A stretch of DNA of 64,000 bases from Nemania diffusa (Eukaryota; Ascomycota; Sordariomycetes; Xylariales; Xylariaceae): the NCBI GenBank assembly GCA_038501195.1, contig JBBPUQ010000001.1, positions 1,240,001 to 1,304,000 on the forward strand. Reading direction: 5' to 3'. This document shows, one piece after another, positions 1-13,360 of the stretch. The position numbers and the translations under genes were made by a program. Every line of letters begins with the position of its first letter. The first letter of the stretch is position 1. The notes under the pieces were generated by a model. The model did no database searches. It was not told the DNA's origin and worked only from the letters and a program-made list of their open reading frames with translations.

Positions 1-713
1 AAAATCGGCTCGTAGACAGCCTCGCGCTCCTCCAAGCCCATCTTCTCTGCCAGTGCAGCCCACATAGGATCCTTCCAAGCCAAGAAGTCTTCTTCCATGG
101 TGCCAGCGCCGTCATCACCCTCACCAGCATCGCCGACTCTGTGAGCACCGAGCTTCGTCAAAGCCTTGTCGACGTTGCGAACCATAGAGTTATAGTGCTC
201 GTAAGTGTTGTTGCCGAGACCGAATGCGACATAGGTGAGATTGCCTAGGGCGGGGTCGTTCGAGTTAGAAAAGGACGGGTCCTCGGATATGATGAACTCG
301 TAAAAGTCGACAGCATTATCAGTGGGCTCGCCTTCACCGTAGGTCGCAAGAACGAACATGGCAACCTTATCTTCAGGAAAGGCGTCAAGGTTATCATAGT
401 CGTACTCTTCTAAATCAACGACCATAGTCTCAAGTCCGAACCGGCTCTTGCCTTCTTTGGCCAACCTCGAGGCATAGTCCTCTGCGGTACCAGTCTGCGA
501 GCCGTAAAAGATGACGCAGTTTTTGCCAGACTCTTCCATCTTTTCTACGATATTCCTGGTCTTTCCGGCCTTGGCGCCGCCATTGGCGTTTGCGAACGAC
601 GCGGCATATGGGTCTTTGGTTACCCCCCAGACCTTGCCTTTTGTAAAGTAGGCAGCCGTGCCGAGGAGGATGACGGCGAGGACAACGATGTCCAAGGTGT
701 CGAGTTGCGCCAT
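1..713 (-). CDS. NCP1: NADPH-cytochrome P450 reductase, N-terminal part (cut by window edge)
   Basis: The reductase passes electrons from NADPH through FAD and FMN to ER cytochromes P450 (sterol, fatty-acid and xenobiotic hydroxylation) and to other haem acceptors. Only the first 237 codons lie in the window; the gene runs off the left edge. The start is the ATG at 713-711, directly followed by a hydrophobic anchor (about residues 5-23) that fits an N-terminal ER signal anchor. The FMN-binding flavodoxin motifs follow in order: GSQTGTAEDY (71-80), ATYGEGEPTDNA (123-134) and FGLGNNTYEHYN (164-175), then the DDGAGTMEEDF segment (about 200-210). No intron is needed in the visible part. The FAD and NADPH domains would lie outside the window. 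The family assignment is near certain; the symbol follows the yeast name. Confidence 0.96.
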   Translation of the reverse strand, partial: MAQLDTLDIVVLAVILLGTAAYFTKGKVWGVTKDPYAASFANANGGAKAGKTRNIVEKMEESGKNCVIFYGSQTGTAEDYASRLAKEGKSRFGLETMVVDLEEYDYDNLDAFPEDKVAMFVLATYGEGEPTDNAVDFYEFIISEDPSFSNSNDPALGNLTYVAFGLGNNTYEHYNSMVRNVDKALTKLGAHRVGDAGEGDDGAGTMEEDFLAWKDPMWAALAEKMGLEEREAVYEPI

Positions 714-3700
714 GTTGATATTGATGGTGATTGACAGCTAACACGGCAGGTTGGGAAACAAGTGAGACAGTTGTGTGGCTGACGAAAAGAGGGCGAAGAA
801 CCACTTGAACTATTAGAGTGATTGGATCAGCAAACAATTGTGTGCGACCGGACCTAGCTGCGGGTACTACACCCTACACCATATGCAAAAAAACAACCGC
901 GCGTCTCGCTCAGGACACGACTATTGGGTAATGGCACCTCAGACTTACAGAAACAATGTGTTAAGATGGGTGGACGGCTCAGTCTAGGTAGTCCAGTGGG
1001 AAAGAAATCTCCCGAGATGGTCCCCCGGGTCGATTTGCCGAGCGATCTGTGGTTGTCTACTACAGGGGCTCTAATAATAGAGCCACCTACTAATCTAGGA
1101 ACTAGGGCAGAAGGGGTTGCGAAAAGAAGAAAGGCTACGCTGAACGGCTCCGGCTCGAAGAGGGAGAACCACCCGAAAGGAAAGAAAGAAGCAGGAAAAT
1201 AGAGTGCGCTGGTTCCTCAAGTCCCGGTGACGGTGAGGTTGATGTCTCGAGTCACGGGTCGGTGGGTGCAGCAAGGCCGAGACGGAGGAAGAAGAGTGGA
1301 AGGGAACGTGGAACGTTGGGGAAATTTAGTTGATGGTGATCGGTGGCGCCGGGAGAGTTTTCTACTATTTAGATGTACAGAGCCACTAGAACAGCACGAT
1401 AAGGGTACCTACCTGGCCTGGCCTGCTGTACAGAATACCAACACTCATCTAACGCCGGGTGCCCCCACTTATGTATAGCTTGCCTCTTCGTCCATCCGCC
1501 TGCTTGGGGCATAAGTAGCGTAGGCACATAAGGTATGTGCATTTATGTATACGCATATTGGACATGCACATTAGGTAAGTAGTGTAGGGGAATTACATGT
1601 GATCATCGGAATACCTAGAAGCCGAACAATTCATATTTGTCGGAGACTATCGGTTAGAATCTACCTAGTGGGAAAGGCCAACTAAAATCCCCTTTGGACC
1701 TTGGACCTTGGACCTTGGAATATCTATTATACGTACATACTGCGTAACGCGCACATGTAGATACATTGGCTTACAGAATACCGCTTATTGAAATCTGTCC
1801 TTATACATCTACCAACATTATCTAAATCGTTCTATACTTAGTAAGGTGGTTCGATAATCTCTTAGCCCCCCTTTTCGCAAATCACAAGAAGATCCTTCTT
1901 TGTCTCAGCCACTTATGTCCAAGAACAAATATCTTACTCATCATGCGGCTAACGCCCCTGGCATTGCTAGAAATTCCTTATTGCACACTTAACATCATTG
2001 ACTGTCTACTTACCTACACTACATTAGTTTCCAACACTGTCAAGACACTATTTGAACTATACTATGAGCTTCGAGCCTTTAGCAATTGCATCGTATCCTA
2101 TCATAGGACGCGCGGTTGCGGGAACTGGTAACTTGCCGGACATTCTGTTGAGCTTGGCTCCCCGAAACCCCGTCGACCCAGCCCAACACACGGGCTTAAG
2201 GAGAACTCGAACCAATAGCAGGCACGGCAGTGCTTCCGCCGGCAGTTCCTGATCTGCAACGATCGTGTTTCTGCCACATTCTAGAAGGAATCTGACCTGC
2301 GAAGAGCATCCTCTCTCACAGTGGGCTGATTTCGATGTGAGCAAGTATGGTAGAACTGAGTCAGGTATTACGCCAGCAACTCTACAGTGACGAGCAAGGT
2401 TTGCTTGTCTGCTTATATGCATTACATCGTGTGTAGTGTACGCATCTGTACCCGCTCCATACCTAAGCGGGCTGACGGCAAGAGGTTGAGAGGGGGGATC
2501 GCCGGTCATCTACCGACGGGGAAAGACCGAAAGTGATGATGTGCCGATTTGTATATATGTAGACGCGTACGATCTAATACACATCTGATGATGAATTCCG
2601 CTCGTTCAACGTCGAATTCTAAGTTGCAAATCGTAGATCCCGCCACGCCGAACGTATTTCGTATTCGTGTTTACTGCCGGCTTTCGGACCACTCATAATA
2701 CCAAGCGGAACGTCGTCCTCGCCGCACCATCGGTGGATATGTTAAGGGACGTGACAAGGCGAATTTTTAGGTTGATAAATACCGCCTGCTATCAGCCTTG
2801 CACCTATATTGCCGTGGAAGCAGCCACGACCTGAGGTTCCTCTTGCACTTACAGTCTGCGATGAATATGAAAGTTTCCTGATAGAGATGTAAAGTAACCC
2901 TGCAGGTCGGCAATTTACTATTTTGAGTTCGGTAGGGCCAGTTGGCAGCAAGATAAACTCGGACTAAGACACGCTAAGGTAGTCACCGGGGCCGCTCCCT
3001 CGGTATTGCCACCTTTGATTAGACAGAGTTTTATGCATCCAATTATTAACCCTGTTTAACTAGGTAACTTTACCTACCTACCTACATACATCGACTGTAC
3101 ATGAAGCTGTATTTTGCTTGGCAGGGTCTGTTGAACGTGCGGTTGCGTCTAAAGGTAGATAGGGTTAGGGATGTTATACGAAAATTGACACATTCCTCTA
3201 ATTGCTGTAAAGCCAATTAAACGTGATGAATTATCCACGGCTGGATTAAATACCTAGGTACCTTCCTTAGATCGATAAGGTATGCCGTTGCCTGCCTGGA
3301 GGGTGATCGCTGATAAGAAAGCCCCGATAAGATCCTTTCCTTAGACTTATGCGTATGGCCTTTCAACTTCACGCTTGTGTTTGGCCCTCTACTTGATCTC
3401 GGCCTAGTCTAGTCCACTATTACCTAAACACCAATTACTCAACAATACAGAAATAATTGGCGTATCGATAACGTACACATCCCTAGAATTAAACTAAGCG
3501 CGTCCGAACTTCAGGGATATATATTCATATGGCGGTCTGTCGGCTTATAATTATAGGAGGTAGCTAGAAGCGTTGACGGCCTGCCTATACATTTGCGAAG
3601 AGGATGGGTGCTTTCACACATAGGTCTCTGGTAGGGGACTAAGAACAAATTGACTGAGTAGATGCGCCTGAGGTGTTGGAAACTGATCGATGCGATTGGC

Positions 3701-4547
3701 CTATTCATCGACAATTGATAGGTATCCATGCCGCAGAGGGGTCGCCTTTATGCACAAGCCACCTTTCGCAGAGATAGAAAATCCGACGAAGCAGGGGAGG
3801 AAAGGGTGGTGAATTAGTGGAGCCTACCACCTACCTACATAGGTACCTACATATTCTTGACCCGACTATTCCGTTTTGAACCATTTACGCTGTATTACTT
3901 ACCTAAGTACAGACACTAATTAACTAAATAGATATGTACCCTACGATCTCTCTACCTACCTATCTAACAACTATCTACGGCGTACCTTTGCGATATCGAG
4001 AGATTTTGTCTACGGAATATTCATTGTGTTGCCAAGGTGCTTGAACCCGTCTCCTCGACCACCTGCAGGGCCAGGTCAAGCTGAGCACCAGGACGCGAAA
4101 CTCTAATCGATCGCCTGCAGACGTATCATGGGCACGGTTTGATAACCATGGGTGAGTTGGTTTTAGATACAACATGCTCCCCCGGCTACCCCCGTGTGGT
4201 TGGTACAATCGTGTGGGAGTCCTGCCTCGACTCTTTTTGTATTGGATGAGCTGTGCAGGCCACACGCGCCTCGTCTTGTGGTGTGTATGGTGTGTGAGTG
4301 GTTTGCCAGGCATTATTGATTGCCGCGGCCACCACCGCCGCCTCATCGGCTCCGCGTCGTTTACCTACGCATACTCTTACCCTTCGTTCTCTTGCCATTC
4401 GTGGGGCTGCCGCATTCCTAGTCCACATCGCGGGACCATGCCTTTGATGGCCCCCATCCTGTCGTATCCGCTGCTGCTTGCTGTTGTGCCCCTCCAACAC
4501 TCGTCCTGTTTCACCAGAGAGAGGCTTTCCCGCGTCTCCGCGTCCCT
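714..4547. other. Gene-poor intergenic region, 3.8 kb
   Basis: This is the shared upstream region of the P450 reductase gene (minus strand) and the Tao3 gene (plus strand). It is AT-rich and holds no reading frame that I recognise; the longest is a 150-codon minus-strand frame at 2057-2509 with no known motif. TACCTA/TAGGTA words cluster at 3071-3084, 3251-3262, 3824-3850 and 3951-3962. A 7-bp tandem repeat lies at 1694-1718. From about 4170 the plus strand becomes pyrimidine-rich, as expected of a leader or promoter for Tao3, and a further 5' coding exon of Tao3 may be hidden there. Confidence 0.6.
1694..1718. repeat. Short 7-bp tandem repeat
   Basis: The unit TTGGACC is repeated three times and followed by a partial TTGG copy. 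It lies in gene-free DNA. It reads as a small slippage repeat, and no function is evident. Confidence 0.85.
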
Positions 4548-7500
4548 GTGCACTCGCACTCGCACTCGCACTTCCACTCCCATGTCCCCTCCTACGTTGC
4601 CGTCTCTCTTGCTGACTTCCTGTTCCGTTGTGTAGCTCCGTCCCAAAAGACGCTGCCAGACTATCCCCGTTCCACCTCGCGCCTCAATGTCTACGACGAT
4701 GATAACGATGTCTGGGAGAACACCCTGAAACCCCTACCCCACGATTCTGCCGTAAGCCGTGCCATCGCTCATTCTCGCGACTCCTCTCTCGAAAAGCTCC
4801 AATCCAGTGGGCTCGCTGGCATCCCCGAATCGCCCCGATCTGCTGTGTCCCCCCTCCCCTCGGGTCTACGCGCCGCAACCTCGCGCACTGGTATTGATGC
4901 TATAATCGAACGAGCTGTAGACCCAAAAGCAGCCGCGTATGGGCACCACCGCCAAACCTCCATCGTTCACGGAATCCAGCATTCACGGAATGGCAGTCTT
5001 AGCTCTTCTTCAAGTCCTCTCAGTCCTCAGATGATAGCCGCTGCCGGGGCTGGCTTCTTACCAGAGATGCCTATAATTACCCGGCAAGAGACTGACAGTT
5101 CTCGACCGCCCACTGCCTTGTCAGGGTCCACGGCTATGTCTTCGACACACCCACTTGAGCGGACTTTATCTATTTCCGAGATGAATAATAATACCTTGAC
5201 ACACGCCTTAACTCAGAAAAAGGTCGACCGTATACACACCAAATTTCGCCGTGACCATGTGCAAAACCCCTCGCATTCCTCAAGACACCCGAGAGACGAT
5301 CAGAAGACCGTCGGGGAGTACGCTCTCCATGTATTATTCACATCTGTTCGTTCTCACCCCATCCATACCCTACTTGATGGATTAGATACTAATACACCAC
5401 TAGTTTATCGCGCATGCTGAGGAGAAACTCAACGAGTGTATGACGGTGCCATTTGATCCAGAACCTCGGATTGAAAAAATCTGCGGCCCTGGTGCTGACC
5501 CGGCTTTTGATCAATTTATCGTGGCACTTGGTCATATTGCGAGACCTAAGCCGAAAGCATTAATTGATGCTATTATGCTCTGGCGGAAACACAAAAGCGA
5601 GGCCGCTAGCGAGGCGCGCAATCAACTGCAGCAACTAAAATCCAACCAACCTGCGCCAAGCCTGATGAGACGGAATACTGAACCGGTTCAAGTATTAACA
5701 ACTGCCAGTGCATCGGATTCTGGAACCCCAGGCTCGGGCTCTTTAGCAGAAAAGCAAGAAGATGTAGCCCAGGCTGAGCGACACTCTATTGTTTCTATTT
5801 ACATTTTGTGTAGAGTTCTCCTGGAAGTCATATCCCGCAGTAGTTTGAGCTCCATAACGCCAGAAATGGAAGAGAAGCTGGAATCCATCATCTTTGGTCA
5901 ACTTAAGATTGCTGATGTTGAGCAGCTTGAAGCCTCGCCCCTTAAAATGGCCAATTGGAATCTATTTACTCAACTTTTGGGTGCTATGAGCAACATTAGT
6001 TTCGCGAGCGTTTCTGACCGATTTGTCCGTGACCTTGAGAACTCCTTGCAAGATATCGCCGCACGGAGCCCGACATCACAGACTGAAGGCCAGGTGGAAT
6101 TGGTCTTGGGTGGCATGAAGCATCTGCGAATTAGAACAGACACAGAAGAAAGTTGGGATCAAGCTTGCGGATTCTTCGCATCGTTGGGTCGGATATTCGC
6201 TCAGTCGCATGGCCAGAGGATAAAAACAGCCTTTTGTCGCATCCTTGATACTCTTCTTATCCCTGTTGCAGCCAAGGGTAGCAATAACCACTTTACACAC
6301 CCAAAATGGCAAGAGGTCGTGAGCCACATTAGCCCAAGACTGGCATCCTTGTTTCTCAAACCACGATACTGGATGGTAGCATTCCCGTTGACTTCAACAA
6401 TGCTCTGTGTATCCCCTCCTGAGCAAGCAAGTACTCAATGGTTGCAATTGATCCGTACTCTGCAGGCTCGTTTAAAGGATAAGGCAATAAGACAGCTCTG
6501 TCTGTTGGCTATTTCTCGGTTGCTTTGGGTTTATCTTTTTAGAATTAACGACACAGGCCCTACCGTTCAACGCAAATTAGATGAAGTCATGTCACTTGTC
6601 TTGCCACAGACTAAGCGCACCTTCTCGCGAGAGGACCTTTCTTCGAGCGGTCCTCTTATTCAGATTATCAGGATGATTGGATATAGATATACGGATTACT
6701 GCTGCAAAAATATTATCTTCCCCCTAATCAACGCTGAACTGTTCAACTCTAATAAGGAACTGAGAGTGGAGCAGCTCGAACCTGACAGAATGGTTATCGG
6801 AATTAGAGCGTTTTTGACAATCATGTCCGATCTTGAGCAGGGCGAGCAGGGCCGACCACCCTTTCCACATGAATTCCAACACCCCCAAAGTATTCATCGA
6901 TCTCACCCTGATTCACCAGGTTCAGTGTCTAGTAATGGTACACTCTCAACTGATGCCCTGCTACCTGCGACTCATGAATCATTGTCTCGCCCTGTCCAAC
7001 AAGAAATGTTAAGCGACGGTGCGCGAGAACACTACAAGAAATTCTCTCAGATTTTGGGCAAAATAACGATCATATGTGACAACACATTCGGAGGACAAGC
7101 TGTGCTCGATGAAAAATTCAACAGTCCCGGACCTAAGACGCCTATTGCTGAATCGTTTAATTTTGCTAGGCGTGACGATTATCAGAGCATAGCTGACCAA
7201 AGGAAGGCCTTTTATGAATTGCTCCATGTTGCTGTACAGGCTTTGCCTCGCTGCTTCACTCCTGACATACCATTTAATCCGCTCATCAACCTTCTCTGTA
7301 CAGGCACAGCTCATGTTCAGGACAACATTGCGCGCTCCTCGGCTCAATCCCTCAAATCTATTGCGAAACAATACCACGCCTATCAAGTTACCATGGGGTT
7401 TGCTCGCTTCATCTTCAATTTTGACGATCGTTATGCCACCATGTCCGACGGCGGTATGTTGGGTCCTGGTCATATTGAAAATACTCTACGGCTCTATGTC

Positions 7501-10500
7501 GAACTATTGCAAATTTGGAGGGACGAGATTAGCCAGAAAACTAGAGATGCCGCCTTTGAGCCTGAAGAGACCAGCTCCAATGAGAGGCGTGGCTTGGGTC
7601 TGGATCTTTCTCGTCTTTGGGCAGAGATTGATCATGTCGAGGCCCGTGGTCTGTTTTTCTTATGCTCACAATCGAGGCGGGTGAGGCATTTTGCAATTAC
7701 AGTGTTGCGGCTTATAACCGAATTTGATACAGCATTGAACAAAGTTCAAGCGCAAGAGAAGGATAACGTTCGTCTTATTGATATTCTAGAGAATGATTCG
7801 ATTCAAGTCATGAATTTCGACGATGAGCTCTTGTCAGTTGCCGAGAGGAGCAGACTTCAACGGGGAATGCAAAATGCCAACAATAAGGGAGCTTTAATCG
7901 AGCTGTGCACTAGTGATGTTTCGTACGACACTACACTTTGGTTCAAGATTTTTCCAAATTTGATACGAATTGCATATGACCGATGTCCATTTACGCTAGC
8001 CATTGGGCGGGACTTGATTTGTAATCGCATATTGCAAATGTACAAAATCATATACACCTTGTCGGAATCAAGTAGAGGGTTTTATCACGGACCCGATCCG
8101 CCTAGCGCTCGCCAGACAGGATGGACACCAGCTACTCAACTTGGAGTTCTCGTTGAGCAATGGAAACTATACCTTACTTTCGCTTGTACAACTTTGACTG
8201 ATACAGGAACCACGCCCAATAGTTCATCGCAAGGCAACCAACACCAAAGGAAGGGCTCCAAAGCTTCTGATCGGATTCTATCGGCAAAGACCTTATTCAA
8301 ATACTTGATCCCACTCCTGTCTGTATCATCCGCTGCGGTTCGTGAAGCGGTGGTGCTTTCAATGGGCTCAATCAATGTTCACATCTATCAAACCTTGCTA
8401 GAACAATTACAGACTAATGTGACCAGATGCAACGAGGAGGCTCGAGCACGGCTGCATCAAAGAACGGGGAGCAGCGTAAAACGGAACCGTAAGACGGATC
8501 TCCTATGGACAGAGCTTACACATATCTACAAACTCACATCACACTTCCTCAAGTCCGCAGACGTGTATCAAAATGAGTGGATATTGAACAATTTATGTAC
8601 CTACGCTCGAGATTTGAAACTCTTCTTGATGGATGGGCAAGTGCAGAGTGACTGGGAGTTTCAGAAACTGAGGCGCCATTATTGTGGCTTGATGGGCGAA
8701 CTATTCGAAGGAATAAACCGCACACCCGACCCGTCTCGTTGGATGACCTTTGAATCACGTAAATCCGCTTTCACTTTGATGGAGGACTGGTGTGGATTCT
8801 CCCCAAATCAACAACAGATCCGTGTTAGGGAAAACAGCATGCGGCAGTCTTTGATCGATCAACAGTCCCTGAGCGAACCAGGAGTGATTACGGCTGCGAT
8901 TGAGATTGAAAAAAGAAACTTAAGAACCGCAGCATTGAGCGCCATGGCTGCGCTCTGTGCTGGACCGGTTAGCGTTACCACTGAAAGCGGTGCTATCCTA
9001 CAATTCGACTTGAGACGCATGGTTGCATGGATAGAAGCAATATTCAACTCCGGCAGTGATCGAATAAATGTTATTGGGAGGCGAGCCCTTAAGAACTTGA
9101 TGGTTTACAACCAGATGAATCCGTACCTAATGGATCACTGTGTTGCGCGTTGCTATTCGACAGAGACCCCAAAGGTCCAGGAAAGTTACTTTTCTGTGAT
9201 CGCCGAAATCCTCCTAGAAGATCCTCACTACCCAGCACCGTTTTGGAAATGGCTGGGTTTGTGTTTATTCACGCTTGGCAACGATAGTAGCGAGATCCGC
9301 TCCAAATCAGCAAGGGCCTTGAGAGCGCTAGAAGAGAGACAACAAGCTGGGCGAAGTGCCAAAATTCAGGATTTCGACATCAGCATCTCCGACAAGACGA
9401 AGGCTGTCTACAAACTAGCCCAATTCGAGATCTCCAAGAGGCTCGCAAAACAACATCCAGAACTTGCATTTCATATATTCTCCGAGTTTACATACCACTT
9501 CAAGACTCTTCGGCAAGGGAACCAGCGGAACGTGGTGGCGGTTCTTCTCCCATGGATCCAAACCATTGAACTCAAGATTGACCCGAATGGTGGACCTATA
9601 GCGCAATCCTACGTTCTACTCGCTAACCTTCTCGAAATTACCATCAAATCGAGTGCCGCATTGCATAATGAGGTTCAAGCTTTATGGCAAGCACTTGCAA
9701 CAGGCCCTTATCCTGGCAACGTTCGGCTCGTGCTTGATTTCATTATCTCGCTTTGTTTAGAGCGACGGGAACAAAACTTTGTCGAGTACGCTAAACAAAT
9801 CGTGGTATTCTTGTCGAGCACTTCGATTACACCGGGCAGTAAGGTTGTTGAGTTTCTGTTGATGCAGATCAGTCCGAAAGCTATGGTGCCGAATGAGAAG
9901 AAGGAAGCCGTTCCGCCTCCACCAGATATTAACCAATTACCGTACTGTGCTGACCTATCTGAAGCGCTACCCGTTGGCACGAAGCAAGCTGGGCTGTCAC
10001 TTGGGCAATTATCTCTCATCCTTTTAGTTGATCTAATGGTTGCACCGGTACAGCTTCCAGCGGATACTCTTCCACTCCTGCTACAAGTTGTGACAGTTTT
10101 GTGGGATCACTACACCCCTCTTGTACAAGAACAAGCGCGCGAGATGTTAGTTCACCTAGTTCACGAATTGGTTATCTCGAGGATGGATGATGCTACGTCG
10201 CCTGAAATTAAAAGGTCGATAGAGGGCCTAATTGATGCAATACGCCAACATGATCGCTTGGTTGTTTGGAGCTATGAGGATAGCAACGGGAAAACCGATG
10301 ACCGGGACAATAAGGTTCCGCAAAGCATGGAACATCTAACAACTGAGATTGTGAAGACTTTCGAACTTACATTCCCTGGTATCAAGAAGCAATGGAGCCG
10401 CTTATCCCTCACTTGGGCAACCTCGTGCCCTGTTCGCCACCTTGCATGCCGTTCATTTCAAATCTTCCGCTGTATCCTCACCTCAGTGGACCAACCCATG

Positions 10501-12342
10501 TTAGGCGACATGCTCGCGCGATTATCGAACACAATTGCAGACGAGGACTCCGAAATCCAGGCATTTTCGATGGAAATACTGACGACATTAAAAACGCTAA
10601 TTGTGAAGCTCGAACCTGAGAAGCTTCTGTCATATCCACAGCTGTTTTGGACCACCTGTGCGTGTTTAGAATCTATCAATGAGCTGGAGTTTCTAGAGGC
10701 CGTAGAGATGCTTGACGAATATGTAGAGAAACTCGACTTTAGCTCTCTCCATATACGCAGAGCCCTACAAGAAGGCCAACCTCTCCGGTGGGATGGTATC
10801 TTCGAAGGTATTCAACCCTTGCTTTACAAGGGCTTGAGATCATCGATATGTCTTCAACCTACGCTCAACCTCATGGATAAGCTTGTGCAATTGCCAAGCG
10901 ATCCGCTCATTGGGGATGACAATCGACTCTTCTTCTCCATCATCGCAAATTTTCCTCGATTTCTACAAGCTCTTGAATACCATTCCGTTGATGATGAGAC
11001 TCGACAGGCCGCAGAGATACTGTTTGCAGTCGCAGAAGCGCAAGGGTTCACGCCGATATGCGATGCCTTAGGAATGTTCATCGACTCGGGTCTACACTCA
11101 AGTCAAGACATGATTGCGGAGCTGTTTGCTGCCATACGCGAGTTTTTTCTTCCTGAACTCGACTTTAAGATGCTTACGATGCTCATGGGCTTCCTGACAA
11201 ACAGCATACCGTCAGTAAAGTTAATGACGATGCGGATTCTATGTATCATTATACCTGATATCGAGATGAGGAAACCTGAAATTGCTGGGCATGGGCCCGA
11301 CTTGATTTCGCCGCTTCTTCGTCTGCTCCAAACCGAGTACTGTATGGAAGCCGTAGCTGTCCTAGACAATATAGTTGCAGTATCTGGCTCAACGATGGAA
11401 AGACACCATCTTCGAATGAGCATGACTCGTTCGTCGTCCCGAGCTATTAGGAAGGAATACGAACGAACACAAAGTTTGTTTGGTATACCGGAGGAATCTG
11501 GCTGGGCGATCCCGGCTCCCGCCAAAAAGACCGACGCGACTCGAAGCAACATACATGCTGCGTTTTATATGTGCCAAGGAGAAGCAGCAGACGGAGTATC
11601 AACAGAGCCAGCTCCAACGCCGGAAGTTTCTTTCCAGGCAGACGACTATCGATACGGGTATTTCGATATGCCTGAGAGGACGGAAACCATGATGTCAGAT
11701 GATGTCCGAGCTGAGGGGCATATGGGCGATCTAGTCACTAAACTTGACAGTTTGGATGATTTCTTCGACGATATTTCAGAGACATCGCCCAGTGAAAGTC
11801 GTTCATCTAGAACAGTCACCGAATTCGCACCCGATAGCTTCGAATCAGGTGCAAAACTATACGATGATGTGCTACCTCTACTACATCAGGCTTCTAGTGG
11901 TACTTCGTTCCAGAACGGGTTTGTGGAACGGCTCCCCGCGTCTAAAGATAACACGAACACCATGAGCCCAGGGGTCTTCAGCACTAGTGCCGCTCCACTA
12001 ACCACGAGACCAGCGCTGCATGCACGCTCCATCACTTCACCGTCAATGCCTGCATCGTATCTGCCACAACTCGGCGAGTTTATCTCGGATGAGGAACTTA
12101 CTGAAGACATGGACATCTTCTCAGACGGCGAGGAAGATCGCCCCAGAATACCCTTCTTCGAGAACATGATGAAACCTATCAAACAGACTACAAAGACGCA
12201 CATGCGCCGCCTAACAGGTGGGCGGTCGCGCGAAACGGATCGTCAGCGTGAGCTTTTCCGTGCGCAGCAGATCTCGCCAGTGCCGAAAGTGCCAAGTACG
12301 TTTCTACAGCACAAGCCGAACCCATCTGGGGATATGGTATGA
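4548..12342 (+). CDS. TAO3: Cell morphogenesis protein Tao3/Mor2/PAG1 (Furry family)
   Basis: This giant HEAT/Armadillo-like scaffold of the RAM/MOR network acts with NDR kinase (Cbk1/Orb6/COT-1) in polarised growth and septation. Two exons are seen: exon 1 ends at 5345, the intron is 5346-5403 (branch-like TACTAATA, acceptor CTAG), and exon 2 runs 5404-12342, an uninterrupted frame of over 2300 codons. The junction reads VLFTS-FIAHAEEKLNEC, continuous in phase 0. The total of about 2580 residues fits filamentous-fungal members (yeast is near 2400). The N-terminal 250 residues are Ser/Pro-rich, the middle is helical-repeat sequence, and the last 300 are acidic and disordered. The true N-terminus is uncertain. 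The ATG at 4548 gives an open frame but starts in a (CACTCG)n tract, and a plausible acceptor at 4634-4635 (CTGAC branch, TGTAG) suggests that coding before 4636 comes from another upstream exon. Confidence 0.93.
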
Positions 12343-13360
12343 GGGTGGATGTGCCTAGCTGGCTGCATAATTAGACTCTGGCCTAGGTTGATGTCCGGCC
12401 GGCTACTATTCGAGTTGTATGAGAGACGATGATGCTTTTCTGTACGTTCTATTTGGCCATCGGCTTAGAAGGCGAAAGAAGAAACCCTAGGAGATATTTT
12501 AATGCGGCATGTTGCAAAACGATCAATAGTCAAACTCGGATGAACGAATGTTACCCAAAGGTCTACCAGTTTATGATATCCATTGCGAAGTTCAACGTGT
12601 ACGTTATAATGAGAATCTGCTGAGATCATTTGGTAATAAAATAATTGATGGATGAACTATCTATTGTCGGTCATATTTAACAACCGACGCTACTTGTCTG
12701 GTATAGGTAGAAAAATATAGATCTGTATTCTAACCTTTGATTAGAATCTGCGTATTACTCACAGCTAGGTTTAAATTATGTACGCTCTACGAAATGCGTC
12801 AAGTTCTACTACTTGCGATGTCTACACTGAGGAGGTGAGGAGGTGCTTGGGAGCTAAGGTGTTTTCCTTGTCTACGTCGACAAGGCGGCTTAAAAGATGG
12901 GGTTAAGCAGTGTTGCAGCTGTGTGCTGCCTCTTAGAGACTAACGGCAGCCCGCTAGGCTTTATAGCAGCTTCGTCGGCCACAGTATAAGCATTTAGCAC
13001 ACAAAGCGAGAGAGAAAGCGCGTACCTGGAAATACACGCAATATCACCGGTATCTTTGAAACATGGGCATTAGCATCTTCAGGTACAGCGAACAATATTC
13101 ATTGATTGTGAGACCAACCCTATTAAGCATCCCGCATAACCCATCTCTAGCCGACACTTTTCCGCGACGCCTTCGACTTGTTCCTTGCTGGGCTGTGTGG
13201 CGCTATGGCGTGCCGGACTGCTATCTATGCTCCCGGTTGCGATTGTGGGGGATTAAGTTGAAGTGTTAGAATGAGAGCAACAATGGGAACCGCGTGTGAA
13301 AAGATAAGGGTTTCCCGCGACTGACGTATCGCCCAGCAGTTGCCAAACAACACAAATCTA
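12343..13360. other. Convergent intergenic region
   Basis: These 1.0 kb separate the 3' ends of the Tao3 (plus) and dib1 (minus) genes. They should hold both 3' untranslated regions. I see no RNA gene, repeat or supported reading frame. Confidence 0.6.

Noticed and set aside
2203..2213. Minus-strand GGTTCGAGTTC, like a tRNA B-box
   Set aside because: No pairing T-stem and no fitting A-box or acceptor stem around it.
2057..2509. 150-codon minus-strand frame
   Set aside because: No recognisable motif, no supporting start or splice context, and it lies in gene-poor DNA where such frames arise by chance.
3160..3170. TAGGGTTAGGG, two telomere-like units
   Set aside because: Only two copies inside ordinary intergenic DNA; too short for an interstitial telomere or a chromosome end.
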